Program-made: the position numbers and the translations under genes
Assembly (NCBI GenBank): GCA_022747635.1
Contig: JAKTNV010000268.1
Coordinates: 214,269-278,268 of the forward strand
DNA length: 64,000 bases
Origin: Hetaerina americana
Taxonomy: Eukaryota; Arthropoda; Insecta; Odonata; Calopterygidae
Reading direction: 5' to 3'
Shown: piece after piece, positions 21,691-31,650 of the stretch
How positions within the stretch are numbered: the first letter of the stretch is position 1
Layout of the letters: every line of letters begins with the position of its first letter
The notes under the pieces: generated by a model
What the model was told of the DNA's origin: nothing
Database searches by the model: none
Seen by the model: the letters and a program-made list of their open reading frames with translations, nothing else

Positions 21691-22704
21691 TCATTCCTTA
21701 CACTGGAGTGATGGATAGGATGAGGTCTTCCTCAAAACGCTGGTCGGGGTCATCCCGTTTCCCGAGGCCATTCGGTTTGAGCGTTCTGGACAATTAATTG
21801 GAAGGTGGCCAACTTCCTTACATATTCCGATGCATAGCGGGGGACAGTCTCGGGGAATATGTCTCCTTGCTCCGCAGTTAAAACAGGCTCGAGTTTTAGA
21901 GCTACAATCGCGAGCTATGTGGCCCGCGCACCCACAGGAAATGCATTTTGCAGCGTATCCGGTAGAGCTCAAGAGCACCACAAAAGACGAGATTCCTGCG
22001 TAATGAGCGCGCTTTATGTCCAAACCCAGGGGGGACAGGGAATTAACGTTTCTTTCTATATCGGACAGGGATGCGGTGGGTACGTCATGAGTATCTAATT
22101 TTGCGATCGACTTTAAGAGGTGCTCAAGGTTGGCGTCGTTACTTGCCAGGTTCAGGTATCGGTCATCAATAACACTTTCATTTATCATTGGCAGTGGTTC
22201 TACTGAAATATTTGTTTGCAAGGAAGTACTTACACTGTGGAATTCAGTTAAGGCGGGTATGTAATTATCTCCATCGCTGGCCGAACACCCAGATGCAAGA
22301 GTTAGGGTGCCTTGCTTACTGTTGGATAACTTGGAGTATTTTTGAGGGCAGTCGATAGTTAATTCGGTGACGCTACTGAGGCTAAAGCGCCACTTTCCAG
22401 GCGTTTCGCCCTTGATAAACATTGCAAATGGAGACTGAGCTAATCCTATCTGGCAGTTCTGCTTTATGAGTTTTGTTTTCCGGAGAAAAACGGCAATGTT
22501 ACAGGAGCGGGAGTTAGGAGTTAGTATTGGGTAAGCCTGAGGACACAAGATCATGCTTTCAGTTCTACATTGCTGTGAGTAGTCGTAGGGTAAGAGTACA
22601 AAGTTGCTCTGTTCCGTTGAGACGGCCAGATAAGGCGAGTCAGGCTGTATGAGGACAGATTTATTCCCACCATCGGTGGTCGGGAAAGGTAGCGCTCTCA
22701 ACAC
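21691..22704 (-). pseudogene. Env ectodomain fused in frame to Gag zinc knuckles (338-codon open frame)
   Basis: The first about 225 codons are Env-like (Cys-rich, with CRTESMILCPQAYP and CNIAVFLRKTKL). From about codon 240 a hydrophobic stretch (ISSFVVLLSSTGYA) leads straight into Gag knuckles CISCGCAGHIARDC, CFNCGARRHIPRDC and a third, CIGICKEVGHLPINC. The frame begins after a TAG with no ATG at its start. Env and Gag normally belong to opposite ends of an LTR element, so this is a junction of two elements. The copy at 52118-53130 has the same junction but one base fewer near 52460, which breaks the frame. Confidence 0.8.
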
Positions 22705-23613
22705 CTAGAAACTCATTCCCTTTTGCGTCAACGGCAGTATTATGAGTAATTTGATGTCGCCCATCCGCCGGATCACTCTCACGCTAGCAATGTCGTACAT
22801 GATCGCGATTTTGTGGTCCAGATGGCGGGGGAGCGACCAATCGGGCAGCAGAGCTCTGGAAATACTTTTCAGGATACCCTGGAACTGGCTGGGAGGGAGT
22901 AGGGAAGGTATGAACTTCCCAGCCTCGGCGAGTCGCACTTTAGCCTTGACAAGGTCTATCTCATGTTGCAGTTCAGCGATCTGGCGAGTGAGGGCAATAA
23001 AAGTGGTATGGCTGTAGCTGAAGGCTTTAAAAGCGTATTTTGTTGAAGCTATAGTCTCAGTATATGCTTTGATACTCTTTTCTATATTTTTTTTGCATGA
23101 GTTCTAGGGCTTTCCCTGTCGAAGAAATCATGTCTTTTAAGTGTATTGGATGCGTTGGACAGAAATGTATATCGCGCATTTAGGGCATGTTCGGTGCGAA
23201 TGGATAACCCTTCTATTTTCTTATCTAATGCTTGTATCTGATGGTCGGTCGCCGTGCCTGTAAAGTAATGCAGTCCGTAACCGACCACGTCAAACAATCC
23301 TCTGTCCTTACGAGTTGCTTCGGAGGCTCAAATTAACATTTCTAATTGCCTTTCCAAATTGTTTAAGTTGAACCGTACACTTTGTTAGATATAGCAAATC
23401 ATATTAGAAAAGAGATATTAGCAAAGTGAAAAAACATGTTCGCGTTTGGTTGTGCTGTTAATTTTAAATTAATCTCATGGAATTGGGTGTTCTGTCGTTT
23501 AACTATGTCCACTGCAGCTGTTAGCTGAGGTATTATAAGGTCTATGTTCACTATCCATTCACTCACTATGAAGTACAATTGTCCTTTCGGGACGAAAAGC
23601 AGACCAGAGGTCC
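22705..23613 (-). pseudogene. element B Env, N-terminal and fusion-peptide region (broken)
   Basis: Envelope glycoprotein of the insect errantivirus / baculovirus F type. The cleavage-site and fusion-peptide block GLFDVVGYGLHYFTG lies at about 23297-23250, and helical sequence follows. It is cut at 23613 by the Penelope-like insertion, so the signal peptide is gone. Stops near 23082, 22980 and 22705 and an extra 25 bases near 23405 (absent at 53825) break the frame. Not a functional protein. Confidence 0.75.
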
Positions 23614-23664
23614 ATTATTGAAATAGAAAGAAAGAATCGTACTTTTCCACAGATTTTATTATAC

Positions 23665-23701
23665 GGCACGACGCGTTTCACCGACTTGCGGCATCATCAG
23701 G
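23665..23701 (-). ncRNA. hammerhead-ribozyme-like motif of the Penelope-like element
   Basis: Minus strand: CTGATGA (23700-23694), a short stem II with loop (GCCG CAAGT CGGT), GAAAC (23679-23675), then GCGTC as the cleavage triplet region. Minimal hammerheads of this form are known in Penelope-like elements of many animals. Self-cleavage is inferred from the motif only. Confidence 0.65.
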
Positions 23702-23740
23702 TACAAATTTGCAAAACAGACAGAGCCAGCATATATACCC

Positions 23741-24580
23741 TCAGGACAGAGTGGGGGCGGGGAGGGTTGGAAGGATTTTAGGGGGGTGGGGGCTCGCAGG
23801 TGCGTTGATGGATTGTTTTGACCATTTCCAGGCTAATTTCTCGGAGAGGAGTGGGGAGGGGTATGGGAATAATTGCTCATTACAAAGTGTCGTGTTGGGG
23901 TTCACCAAGTGCCTTCTAATCTCTAATTGCTCGAGAGCGTCCATTTTTAATCCTTTTGGGAGTGTGTGTAATATCTCTGGGACAAAGTCACTGCTGTGGT
24001 TGAATTCTAGTAAATGCTTGGCGAAGAGAGAGTTTTTATTCTGATTTTTGTGACACCTAGCGTGTTCCTTGACTCGTAATTTGATATTCCTGCCGGTCTG
24101 ACCGACATAAACGCTGTTGCAATCCTCGCATTTCAGTTTATAAATGCCTGATTTGAGAAGGCTATCCTGGGTGTCTTTTCCATTGGCTAGAAGTTTGGAG
24201 AGGGTTATGGGTGGGTAGAAGGCTGCTTTGAGTGAGGTGGGTTGGCAGTTGGAAATCCTATATGAAAGATCTCCCAGAAACGGGATCGAGCACCACTTAA
24301 AATCTTTAGATACTGCGGGCTGAGATACGAAAATGCTTTTTATGGCCATTGCTTTTTGTTTTTTCCGTAGTAATGTGTCAACTAGTTTGAGGTTGAAACC
24401 ATTGTTGGTAGCTATATTAGTGATATTCACGAGTTCAATTTTGAAGTTTTTGGGGGAAAGGGGGATGTGTAGGAGGCGGTGGATCATGGAGTGGAGGGCT
24501 GCGTGTTTGTGAGAAAAGTGGTGTGCGGAATCATTAGAAATTATATGGTCTGTTAGAAGAGGCAGAGGTATATGGAACTG
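23741..24580 (-). CDS. Penelope-like RT C-terminus plus GIY-YIG endonuclease
   Basis: About 280 codons open in one frame, continuous with upstream Gag codons (start not its own). The GIY-YIG core is clear: GIYKLKCEDC at about 24150, SVYVGQTGRN at about 24115, then RVKEHARCH and LLEFNHSSDF. The nuclease makes the nick that primes element reverse transcription. The Cys pair (LKCEDC) preceding YVGQTGR fits the zinc-binding feature of Penelope endonucleases. Most of the RT is missing, so the copy cannot move by itself. Confidence 0.88.
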   Translation of the reverse strand, partial: QFHIPLPLLTDHIISNDSAHHFSHKHAALHSMIHRLLHIPLSPKNFKIELVNITNIATNNGFNLKLVDTLLRKKQKAMAIKSIFVSQPAVSKDFKWCSIPFLGDLSYRISNCQPTSLKAAFYPPITLSKLLANGKDTQDSLLKSGIYKLKCEDCNSVYVGQTGRNIKLRVKEHARCHKNQNKNSLFAKHLLEFNHSSDFVPEILHTLPKGLKMDALEQLEIRRHLVNPNTTLCNEQLFPYPSPLLSEKLAWKWSKQSINAPASPHPPKILPTLPAPTLS

Positions 24581-25142
24581 TGAGAGGAGGCGGTTCTCGA
24601 GCATAATTCCTGTCGCTTGTGAGTCTGGGTCTAGAAAAGCATCTCTTAGTTTTCGTCCCAATTCCCTGAGACGGGAAGAATACTCGTTCACGCTTTCCTA
24701 GGGGCGTTGCAAACAGCTTGTGAGCATTCTTTCAACAGAGACCAGTGAAATTTTGGGAATGAAGCGCTTTTTCATTAGTTTAGAAAAAAATTCATAAGAC
24801 TCAATAACGTGAGGATTTGACTTAATGAATTCGGCAGCGGTACCGCTCAGACGCAGCCGTGCTACGCTTAAGGTCTGATTCTCACTCCACCCGCTAATAT
24901 GACTCACTTACTTAAGATTGTTCCTCGATGCTTACGTCCCCATCACCGTTAAAACTCGGAATTAAATGAATGTGATGTCCTGAAAATGTTTGTTGCATAG
25001 TTGGAGGGGAAACAGGGGCGCTTTCTATCATATTAACAGCAGAAGTAAAATCAATTAAGTTCGTAATGTTTGGTGATAAATCACGCTTCCAAGGCAGAGA
25101 TTCGCCAAAGCGCCCATACGTGCCCTTGCCACCGAAATCCAT
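24581..25142 (-). pseudogene. element B Gag, N-terminal half (broken)
   Basis: Starts with MDFGGKGTYGRF at 25142. The block HHIHLIPSFNGDGDVSIE aligns with elements A and C. A deletion and frameshift near 24910 remove the FLNNLKLLSH segment, and a TAG at about 24700 replaces a leucine codon found in element C. The Penelope insertion truncates it at 24581. Confidence 0.8.
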
Positions 25143-25349
25143 TATTATTTAAAGACAATACGGCTAGGACAAAATTCATTCGCCATATGTTAGCAATATA
25201 ACCGATTCTCGTTAATAAAAAAATGGGGTTAGTTTCCTTTTGGCATTACGCGTAACTACTTCTTAAATCAAAATTCAATCAAACGAATGAAGTATGATGG
25301 ACGGAAGGCAAGTTGCATTTAAATAAGCCGCTCCAAGACTCCGCCACCC

Positions 25350-25495
25350 CACACCTGACACCAATATGTCGCGTGGACATAGTAGGGTTGGGTTCGTGGA
25401 ATCAAAGAGGGGCTTTCATTGCTATACATTTATTGGACTTACTACACAAGGAGTCCGGCCCGGAAGGAAAGAGGAAGCGTAGAGACAACAGCGGA
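25350..25495 (-). repeat. element B: primer-binding site and partial 5' LTR
   Basis: Minus strand: an LTR fragment ends in CCACGCGACA at 25366, then TAT, then a TGGTGTCAGGTG primer-binding site. About 130 bp of the LTR is recognisable because it is the reverse complement of 25895-26020. Its U3 part has been lost. Confidence 0.7.
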
Positions 25496-25618
25496 GAAAG
25501 CAAGGTTGACTTCTAAGGGGCTCACAGTTTGATTTCAAAGCTGGGGTGATGTCGCGGGGACATAATGCTAGTTCTGATGTTTCGGAAAAGCCAAGTAGAT
25601 GGCAGTCTCAATACACAA

Positions 25619-26020
25619 TGTCGCGGGGACATGATGCTCGGACATCTAGAAGGACTCATGCGAGCTAGTGTCCTTTTCGCCGAATCCGCGATAGCAAATT
25701 TGGTGAACAGTGGCTGGACACAGTCACCCACTACCGAGGTTAACCTGCTCTCTCCCCTTCCGCTAATGATACGGAGTTCGGCGCCCGGTCTTTGTACCCG
25801 GGAATTCATATATAAACCCCGAGCGCCCCAAGCAAAGCAGGGCAGTGACTGAAGACACTAAAGGTTGTGGAACTCTCTTGCGGAGGCCGAACCTGCTGCT
25901 GTCTCTATGCTTCCTCTTTCCTTCCGGGCCGGACTCCTTGTGTAGTAAGTCCAATAAATGTTTTGCAATGAAAGCCCCTCTTTGATTCCACTAACCCAAC
26001 CCTGCTATGTCCACGCGACA
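25619..26020 (+). repeat. solo LTR, plus strand, 402 bp
   Basis: Begins TGTCGCGGGG and ends CCACGCGACA. It holds TATATAAA (25809-25816), a CAGT initiator 34 bases on, and AATAAA at 25953, so U3, R and U5 are all present. The first about 20 bases are repeated at 25550, suggesting a partial tandem LTR. Its right half is the inverse of the minus-strand LTR piece at 25366-25495, making a head-to-head pair. The right flank is jockey-like LINE J2. Confidence 0.75.
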
Positions 26021-27132
26021 AATGGAGTAAAGTTCTTGAGAAGTAATTCCCGGGATTATGGGGAATATGCAAAGTGACAGGCCATGGACGCTGTTCAACG
26101 GTTCCGAATCCAACGAGGATGTATTATCGTTTTTAAAAATGCAATCGAGGGAGTCGGCAGAGGTATATGCTTTGTCGCTGTCATCGTATAGTGCTCTCCC
26201 ATTATGTGGTATTGGCGGGGTGGGTACCTTTTTCCTTCGCAGACAGCGGGCTAGGGTCCAAACCGAATTGTCCTTATGTGAGAGTGAACTTATTTTCTCT
26301 TGCCAAGCTTTTCCCAATATTTTCTAGTTTTGGATGTTACAAGGTTTCGAAGTGCACAGAACCGGATTTTATCTTGGCGGAGATGAGTGCGTTGCCAAAG
26401 GGCTCTGGCCTTGTTTCTAAGTGAAATTAGGCGCAAAATGTCCGGAGGTAGTGTGGCACCAGCGATGGAGGCCGGAGAAGGAGGGTAGCGAGATTGATGA
26501 ATGATTTTGGTTATGGTGCTTGTAAAATCTTGAGCCGCTTTCTCTATGCTGTCTGGAGTGCTAGCAGGAGATGGGACAAGTTTAATGGCCAAGCAGTTTT
26601 CTTTAAATAGATTCCAGTTAACTCTTCTAGTTGTATGAAGGAGGGTAAGAACATAGTAAAATATGGGGCAGTGGTCCGAGTCTGAGTTATCTAGGTTAAG
26701 GATTTGGAATGCGATATCTGCGGATAATAGAACTACATCCAGGATATCGGAGGAGTGGGCGTGATGTTGGAAGAGGGTAGGGAAAGGCGGTGAGTGAATT
26801 GCGATATTTTTGGTAAATAGGAGCTTATGAAGGGCTCGCCCTCGTGTGATAGTGGTTTTGCAACCCCAGGCAGAATGTTTGGCGTTTAAGTCACCACCTT
26901 TTATGAGCTTTGGGTGCAGTAGGTATGAGAGCGCTGATAAGCCAGGGGCGTCTGACTTTGAGGATGAAGGTGGAAAGCAGGCTGACCAAATGTTAAGGGT
27001 CCCAGTAACTCCTTTTATTGCTATTCCAGTGAGTTCCAGTTTTTGGGTGGGTGGGGGTTGAAGTAATGTAAAGAGTAGGGTAGTTTTGGTTAGGATCATG
27101 ACCCCGCAACCAGGATCATTGGCTCTATAAGT
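26021..27132 (-). mobile_element. jockey-like LINE, copy J2 (endonuclease and RT start)
   Basis: Same family as J1 and J3, truncated at both ends: at 26020 by the solo LTR and at about 27132 by an LTR-element leader piece. It supplies the endonuclease that J1 lacks. Confidence 0.85.
26290..27099 (-). pseudogene. jockey-like ORF2 endonuclease domain
   Basis: Open for 269 codons. Motifs in order: LIKGGDLNAKHSAWGC (catalytic Asp kept), SSDILDVVLL, and SDHCPIFY (the catalytic SDH). The domain nicks target DNA to prime reverse transcription. The N-terminal LQE part is missing. A frameshift near 26290 separates it from the WQEKISSLSHKD segment (26317-25991), which leads into the RT fingers. Confidence 0.8.
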
Positions 27133-27205
27133 TTAAGGTTACGGGTTCGAGACTCAAAATTTCTGTGCGATCCTACACCTGACACCAGAATAATGTCGCG
27201 TGGTT
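27133..27205 (-). other. LTR-element leader fragment with primer-binding site
   Basis: Minus strand reads CCACGCGACA, a short spacer, then TGGTGTCAGGTG, as in elements A and B. Only about 70 bp is present, between LINE J2 and the Penelope fragment. A B-box-like GGGTTCGAGACTC on the plus strand at about 27144 lacks a matching A box, so I do not call a tRNA. Confidence 0.5.
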
Positions 27206-27960
27206 GGCGACACAACAGCCACTCTCAACAAATACCTTGACAATCTACATCTTGCACTCCTCAAATACGGTTACCCAGAAAAGCTACTAAAAAAATAAAA
27301 TGCACCACTCGACCCGACCACACACACCACACAATAACAAGCTCACATTTGACGCAGGACTCAACCTTTGCGCCACCTATTTCCCCGGATCACACAGACT
27401 GAAAACCTTTCTTGAAGAACTATCTCCTATTTGACATGACAATGACGCGAACTCATCCTTACTACCCCAATGCCCATGTCATGCAAACAGACGACCCGCC
27501 AATCTCAAAAACTTTCTTAGATCCACCAACCCTTTGGCACCCCCCCCCGTGACAAATTTCCTGATATTTCCCCTACTTGCAACCATCCCCGATGTAAAAC
27601 CTGTCTTCTTATTAGGTCAACTCCCCACTCCCTACATTCTCTCATTGCCCCCTCACCACGTTCCCACACTAATTGCCTATCAAAAAACATAATTTATCTT
27701 TCTTCATGCAAACATTGCACATCCTTTGACAGAGGCAAATGCATTACCCCCTTATCTATTCGAATGAATAATCACCGGTACTCCTGCAATTCTTCCTCAC
27801 TCTCTTCTCTTCCTATCCCTTCACACGCCAATTCCCACAACCTTTCATTGGACCAGCCTTTTGCCCATTACTGTGCCGCTCGTGTGAAATTTTCCGTACA
27901 ATCGTTATATATATATAAAAATAAATATCTCACCGTCCGTCCTACCTTAGCGTCTGCCAC
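27206..27960 (+). pseudogene. Penelope-like element fragment, C-terminal region (second family)
   Basis: Plus-strand translation in shifting frames gives NKYLDNLHLALLKYGYPEKL, a LPQCP-type block with a NLKNFLRSTNPLAPPP segment, and CNHPRCKTC. Then come NIIYLSSCKHC and LSIRMNNHRYSC, the zinc-binding linker and degenerate GIY-YIG region of Penelope-like proteins. It has several stops and frameshifts and is clearly distinct from the element at 23614-24580. Confidence 0.65.
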
Positions 27961-28584
27961 ATAGACAAATATTAAACAATTGAACACGGGTGAAAATGTC
28001 ATCGTTCTTAAAGGGGCATGCATACCAACATAATAAAAACAAAATATTGACTATCGGACTGTCCAAATCCGCGAAAAAAAAACATTTCCCGTTATTTTCT
28101 GAACACACAGCTCAGTAGACAGTTATATCTAAATGTGTCACATTAACTAACATTCAACAGGAAGAAATGTTAGAGTTCCTGAAATTTGACATGATGCAAG
28201 TCCTATTAATTAATGTTTAAATAAATTTTCATCGTATTCTTAATGAAATGAAACCAAAACTGTTTCATTCGTTCTTACATAATATTAATAACTACTTACA
28301 GTTGTATGAAGTCCTAAAATCGCAACCATAAACTAACCTGGCGGTATTTTGAATGATGGGTACGGTATTCACTAAGTCACGCTATCACATTATGCATGAG
28401 AATAGTGGTCACTTTATATGATGATTCAATCACTTCCAGCTCCTCGGTCCAATCCCTTTTTTATTCATAATATCTGGGATTTTACACATCCTCTCAATGC
28501 CCAGTTTCCTATTTTATTTAAATTCTGAATTAATCGTCTGTGTAAAGAATTATATAAAAAAAAAAAATTGAAGGCACGAGGTTT
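27961..28584. other. no recognisable feature
   Basis: AT-rich sequence with homopolymer runs. I see no ORF worth calling and no match to other parts of the window. Confidence 0.5.
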
Positions 28585-29805
28585 GGCTGAAAACCAAAAT
28601 CCACACACGTGCTTGTAGACTATGAAAACAAAATTACCTCTAGAAGCACTCCTGGTCAGTAGACATGTGGAAGCTGCATTACCTCTCAACAGGCATGCTA
28701 AGGTTTGAGGTCGTTAAACTATTCATACAGTGTATTTCGAGAAGCGGATGAAGTATGGAGACATGTTCTAGTGTAAAAAAACAAAATGACCTCCATAAGC
28801 AATCCTGGCCTCTAGGCTCTTGGAAGTAACATTCCGAGGCATGCGAAGGTATGAGAGCGTTGCGTTCATTTGGTGTATTTTGAGAAGCGGAAGTTTGGAG
28901 ATGTGTTCTAGTACTACAAGCAAAATGCCCTTCAGAATCACTTTTAGTCTTGGCATATGGAAGTAACATTCCCCTCCAACACGCATGCCCAGGGTTGAGG
29001 TCGTTGCATACTTCCAGATGGTTTTGAGAAGCGGAAGTATGGAGACTTGTTCTAATTCTGGAAAATGAATGACCTGTAGATGCACTCTTGGTCTTCAATC
29101 GTGGAAGTAACAATCCCACACATTACGCATGCCCAGATTTGAAATCTATGCAGTATTCATCCAGTGTTTTTTGAGAAGCAGAAGTATTAAGACTAGTTTT
29201 TTGTAGTATTACAAAAACATGACGGTTAGAATGACTCCTGGTCTGGGCACCAGAAAGTAACATTCGCCCAAACACGCCAGCCCAGGTTTGAGGTCGTTGT
29301 AATTTATATTCAACCAGTGTATTTTGAGGAGGGGAAGTATGGAGATATGTTCTTGTAATAAAAAGAAAATGTCCTTCAGAAGCACTTTCTGTCTTGGCAT
29401 ATGGAAGTAACATTACCCTCCAACACGCATGCGCAGTTCTGATATCGTTTTATTCATCCAAGGTATTTTGAGAAGCGGAAGTTTGGAGACGTGTCCTAGT
29501 ACTACGAACAAAATGACTTTCAGAAGCACTCCTAGTTTCGGCATGTGGAAGTAACATTATTCCACTACACGCATGCGCAAGTTTTAAGTCGTTTCATTCA
29601 CCCAGTGTATTCTGAGAAGCGGAAGTATAGAGACGTGTCCTAGTACTACATACAAAATAACTTCCAGGAGCACTCCTGGTCTGGTAGCATGTGGAAGTAA
29701 TATTCCCCCTCTAACACATTTGCGCAGGTTTGAGGTTGTCACGTTAATCAAGTGTATTTTGAGAAGCAGAAGTTTGGAGATTTGTTCTAGCGCTATGTCA
29801 ACACG
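28585..29805 (+). repeat. tandem repeat array, about 8 units of 143-155 bp
   Basis: The block TGTATTTTGAGAAGCGGAAG recurs with variation at about 28729, 28873, 29019, 29162, 29317, 29460, 29603 and 29752. Each unit also has a GGTTTGAGGTCGTT block and a CACTCCTGGTCT...GGCATGTGGAAGTAAC block. The first unit is truncated. Units differ at many positions, so the array is old. Short minus-strand ORFs across it are repeats read as protein, not genes. Confidence 0.9.
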
Positions 29806-30390
29806 ATTTAAACCTTGCTCTGGTAAAATTTTCAAATGCTGGAAAAGTGATTCCTATTGAGGTTTATCATCGGTTAAGGGCCCTTTATGGAAACAATGCT
29901 GGCCATAGGTGAGACGAGGGGACGTGTTCCTGCTATATGTCAGCATGGCGAATTTAAACAGGGCAACTTATAGAAGTGACTCCTACTGAGATTCAACCGT
30001 CGTTTTAAAAAGGCTGTTCATTGCGATGATGATGCTGTATGTAGATCTACTGTTAATGGATGGGTGGTAAAATTTCGTGGTTGTGAGCCTGGAAAAGCCA
30101 ATAATTGGTCAATGAAACCGGCAGCGGACCTCCGATAACTGACCCACAGGCAATATAAACATCGCAAACTCGTCATTGAAGATTTGATTGAAAATGACCA
30201 AACGCGAATCACTGATATCAAAAGCATATATCGCAAACCATATTTTTAGAATACAAATACTGTTGTACGTGTCGGCTTCATAATTGAAAATTTGGGACAT
30301 TGTAAAGTCTGTGTTCACGATGGGTTCTCTTAAAGAGAAGAAACAAAATCCTCCTTGATCCCTTATGCGATCTTGTGCCATGCTATTTTA
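29806..30390 (+). pseudogene. mariner-like transposase N-terminus remnant
   Basis: Plus-strand frames give VIPIEVYHRLRALYGNN (about 29845-29895), then STVNGWVVKFRGCEPGKANNW (about 30045-30105) and HRKLVIEDLIENDQTRITDI (about 30155-30215). This follows the two-helix-turn-helix DNA-binding region of mariner-type transposases (IHxRLxxVYG, WVRRFRxGEPGKADxxDKP, RVxELIxEDRRI). The catalytic domain is not recognisable. Stops and a partial internal duplication (about 29900-30000) make it a fossil. Confidence 0.6.
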
Positions 30391-30499
30391 GTTTTTTTCC
30401 CTCTGAACTCAAAAGAAACCTCAAATGGTAATCAATACACCTCGGACGATGAGGAGGCTAAGGCAAAAATTTGATAACAGCACACTGTTTAATCTCGCC

Positions 30500-30637
30500 A
30501 TGTAGACATATAGCACACACTAGAACACGTCTCCATACTTCCTCCGCCCCTCAAAATACACTGGATTAATGTAAAGACCTCAAACCTTCGAATTTGTGTT
30601 CGAGAGGGAATGATACTTCCACAAGCCCATGCCAGGA
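30500..30637 (-). repeat. single inverted unit of the 145-bp repeat
   Basis: Reverse complement of one array unit: CTAGAACACGTCTCCATACT, then CTCAAAATACACTGG, then GACCTCAAACC. It lies on the far side of the mariner-like remnant and is cut at 30637 by RTE sequence. Confidence 0.8.
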
Positions 30638-31650
30638 GGAACGTGGAATGTTAGGACAATGATTATGACGGGTAAACTGGAGAATATTAAGCGAGAGATG
30701 GAAAATGGAAGAATAGATATTTTAGGTCTATGTGACGTGAGATGGAAGGATAGCGGGGATTACTGGAGTGATAATTATAAAATAATATACAGCAGCAGGG
30801 ACAACATGCCATGAGGGGTTGCCATAATATTAAATGAAGAGGTAGGAAGAAGCATAGTAACATAGAGCAAGTAACGGATAGATTATTACTAGCAGAGATA
30901 AAAGCAGAACCGACGAACTTGGTTATTATTCAGGTATACATGCCACCGAGCAACCATAAGGAAGAAGATGTCGATAGGATATACGATCAGTTAGAGGGCA
31001 TAATCGCGTCTATTCCTGCAGGGAAACATTTGATAGCGATGGCGGATTTGAATGCAACGGTAGGCGAAGGAAGAGATAGTGATTAGGTGGGGGACTACGG
31101 TTTAGGCACGAGGCATGACCATGGTGAGAAAGCACTGGAGTTCTGAAGGAGACAGGGGTTAGTCATCACCAACACTTGGTTTAGACACCCAAAAGATGCA
31201 GGTATACATGGAAAATGCCAGGTGACTCAGAAAGTTATCAGCTAGATTATATCCTGGTAAGACACAGGTTTAGGAACAGTGTGTTAATTCGAACAGCTAT
31301 CCGGGGGCGGATGTGGACTGTGACCACAATTTAGTTGTTATGAAATATAGCGCGCGTTTCAAAAAGATAAGGCAGGGGCGGCAAGTTAGAAAATGGAATG
31401 TAGAAGCAGTAAATGGTTTGAAAAGGAAGGAGTAACAACAGGCGGTAGAGGAAATCATGGAGGATAATAAAGGCTAAGTACTATCGAAGAAAAATGGGAA
31501 ACTATCATGAAAAGGTTATTGAAAGCCGCAAAAGGCACTAATGGAATCGTTAACGCTAAAAGGACTAGGAAACCATGGATCACGGATGAGATGATTACAA
31601 AGTTGGATGAGGGGAGAAAATGGATGAAAGCTTTCCTTGAAATGAAATGA
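30638..31650 (+). mobile_element. RTE-type LINE fragment: endonuclease domain (broken)
   Basis: Starts with TWNVRTMIMTGKLENIKREM and GLCDVRWKDSGDYWSD (30638-30790), typical of RTE/BovB endonucleases often annotated as craniofacial development protein 2-like. VYMPPSNHKEEDVDRIYDQL follows at about 30938, and a degenerate DH-N region lies at about 31318. It matches 61960-62950 in opposite orientation. Stops at 30812, 31084 and others; no RT follows. Confidence 0.85.

Larger units (their letters stand above)
23614..24580 (-). mobile_element. Penelope-like element, 3' fragment (RT end, GIY-YIG endonuclease, hammerhead)
   Basis: Inserted within remains of element B: Gag sequence stops at 24581 and Env sequence resumes at 23613. 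The fragment encodes the end of the RT, a GIY-YIG nuclease, and a 3' UTR holding a hammerhead-ribozyme-like motif. 5' truncation is usual for these elements. Its neighbours on either side are not contiguous in element C, so a deletion accompanied or followed the insertion. Confidence 0.88.

Noticed and set aside
27140..27160. tRNA gene or SINE near GGGTTCGAGACTC
   Set aside because: Only a B-box-like element is present; no A box at a suitable distance and no cloverleaf.
28679..29413. Minus-strand ORFs of 96-146 codons with repeated TSASQN-type segments
   Set aside because: They follow the tandem array period and contain no codon bias or motif; they are satellite DNA read as protein.
28585..29805. 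CRISPR-like array
   Set aside because: Units are about 145 bp, diverged over their full length, with no short constant repeat and unique spacers; the genome is eukaryotic.
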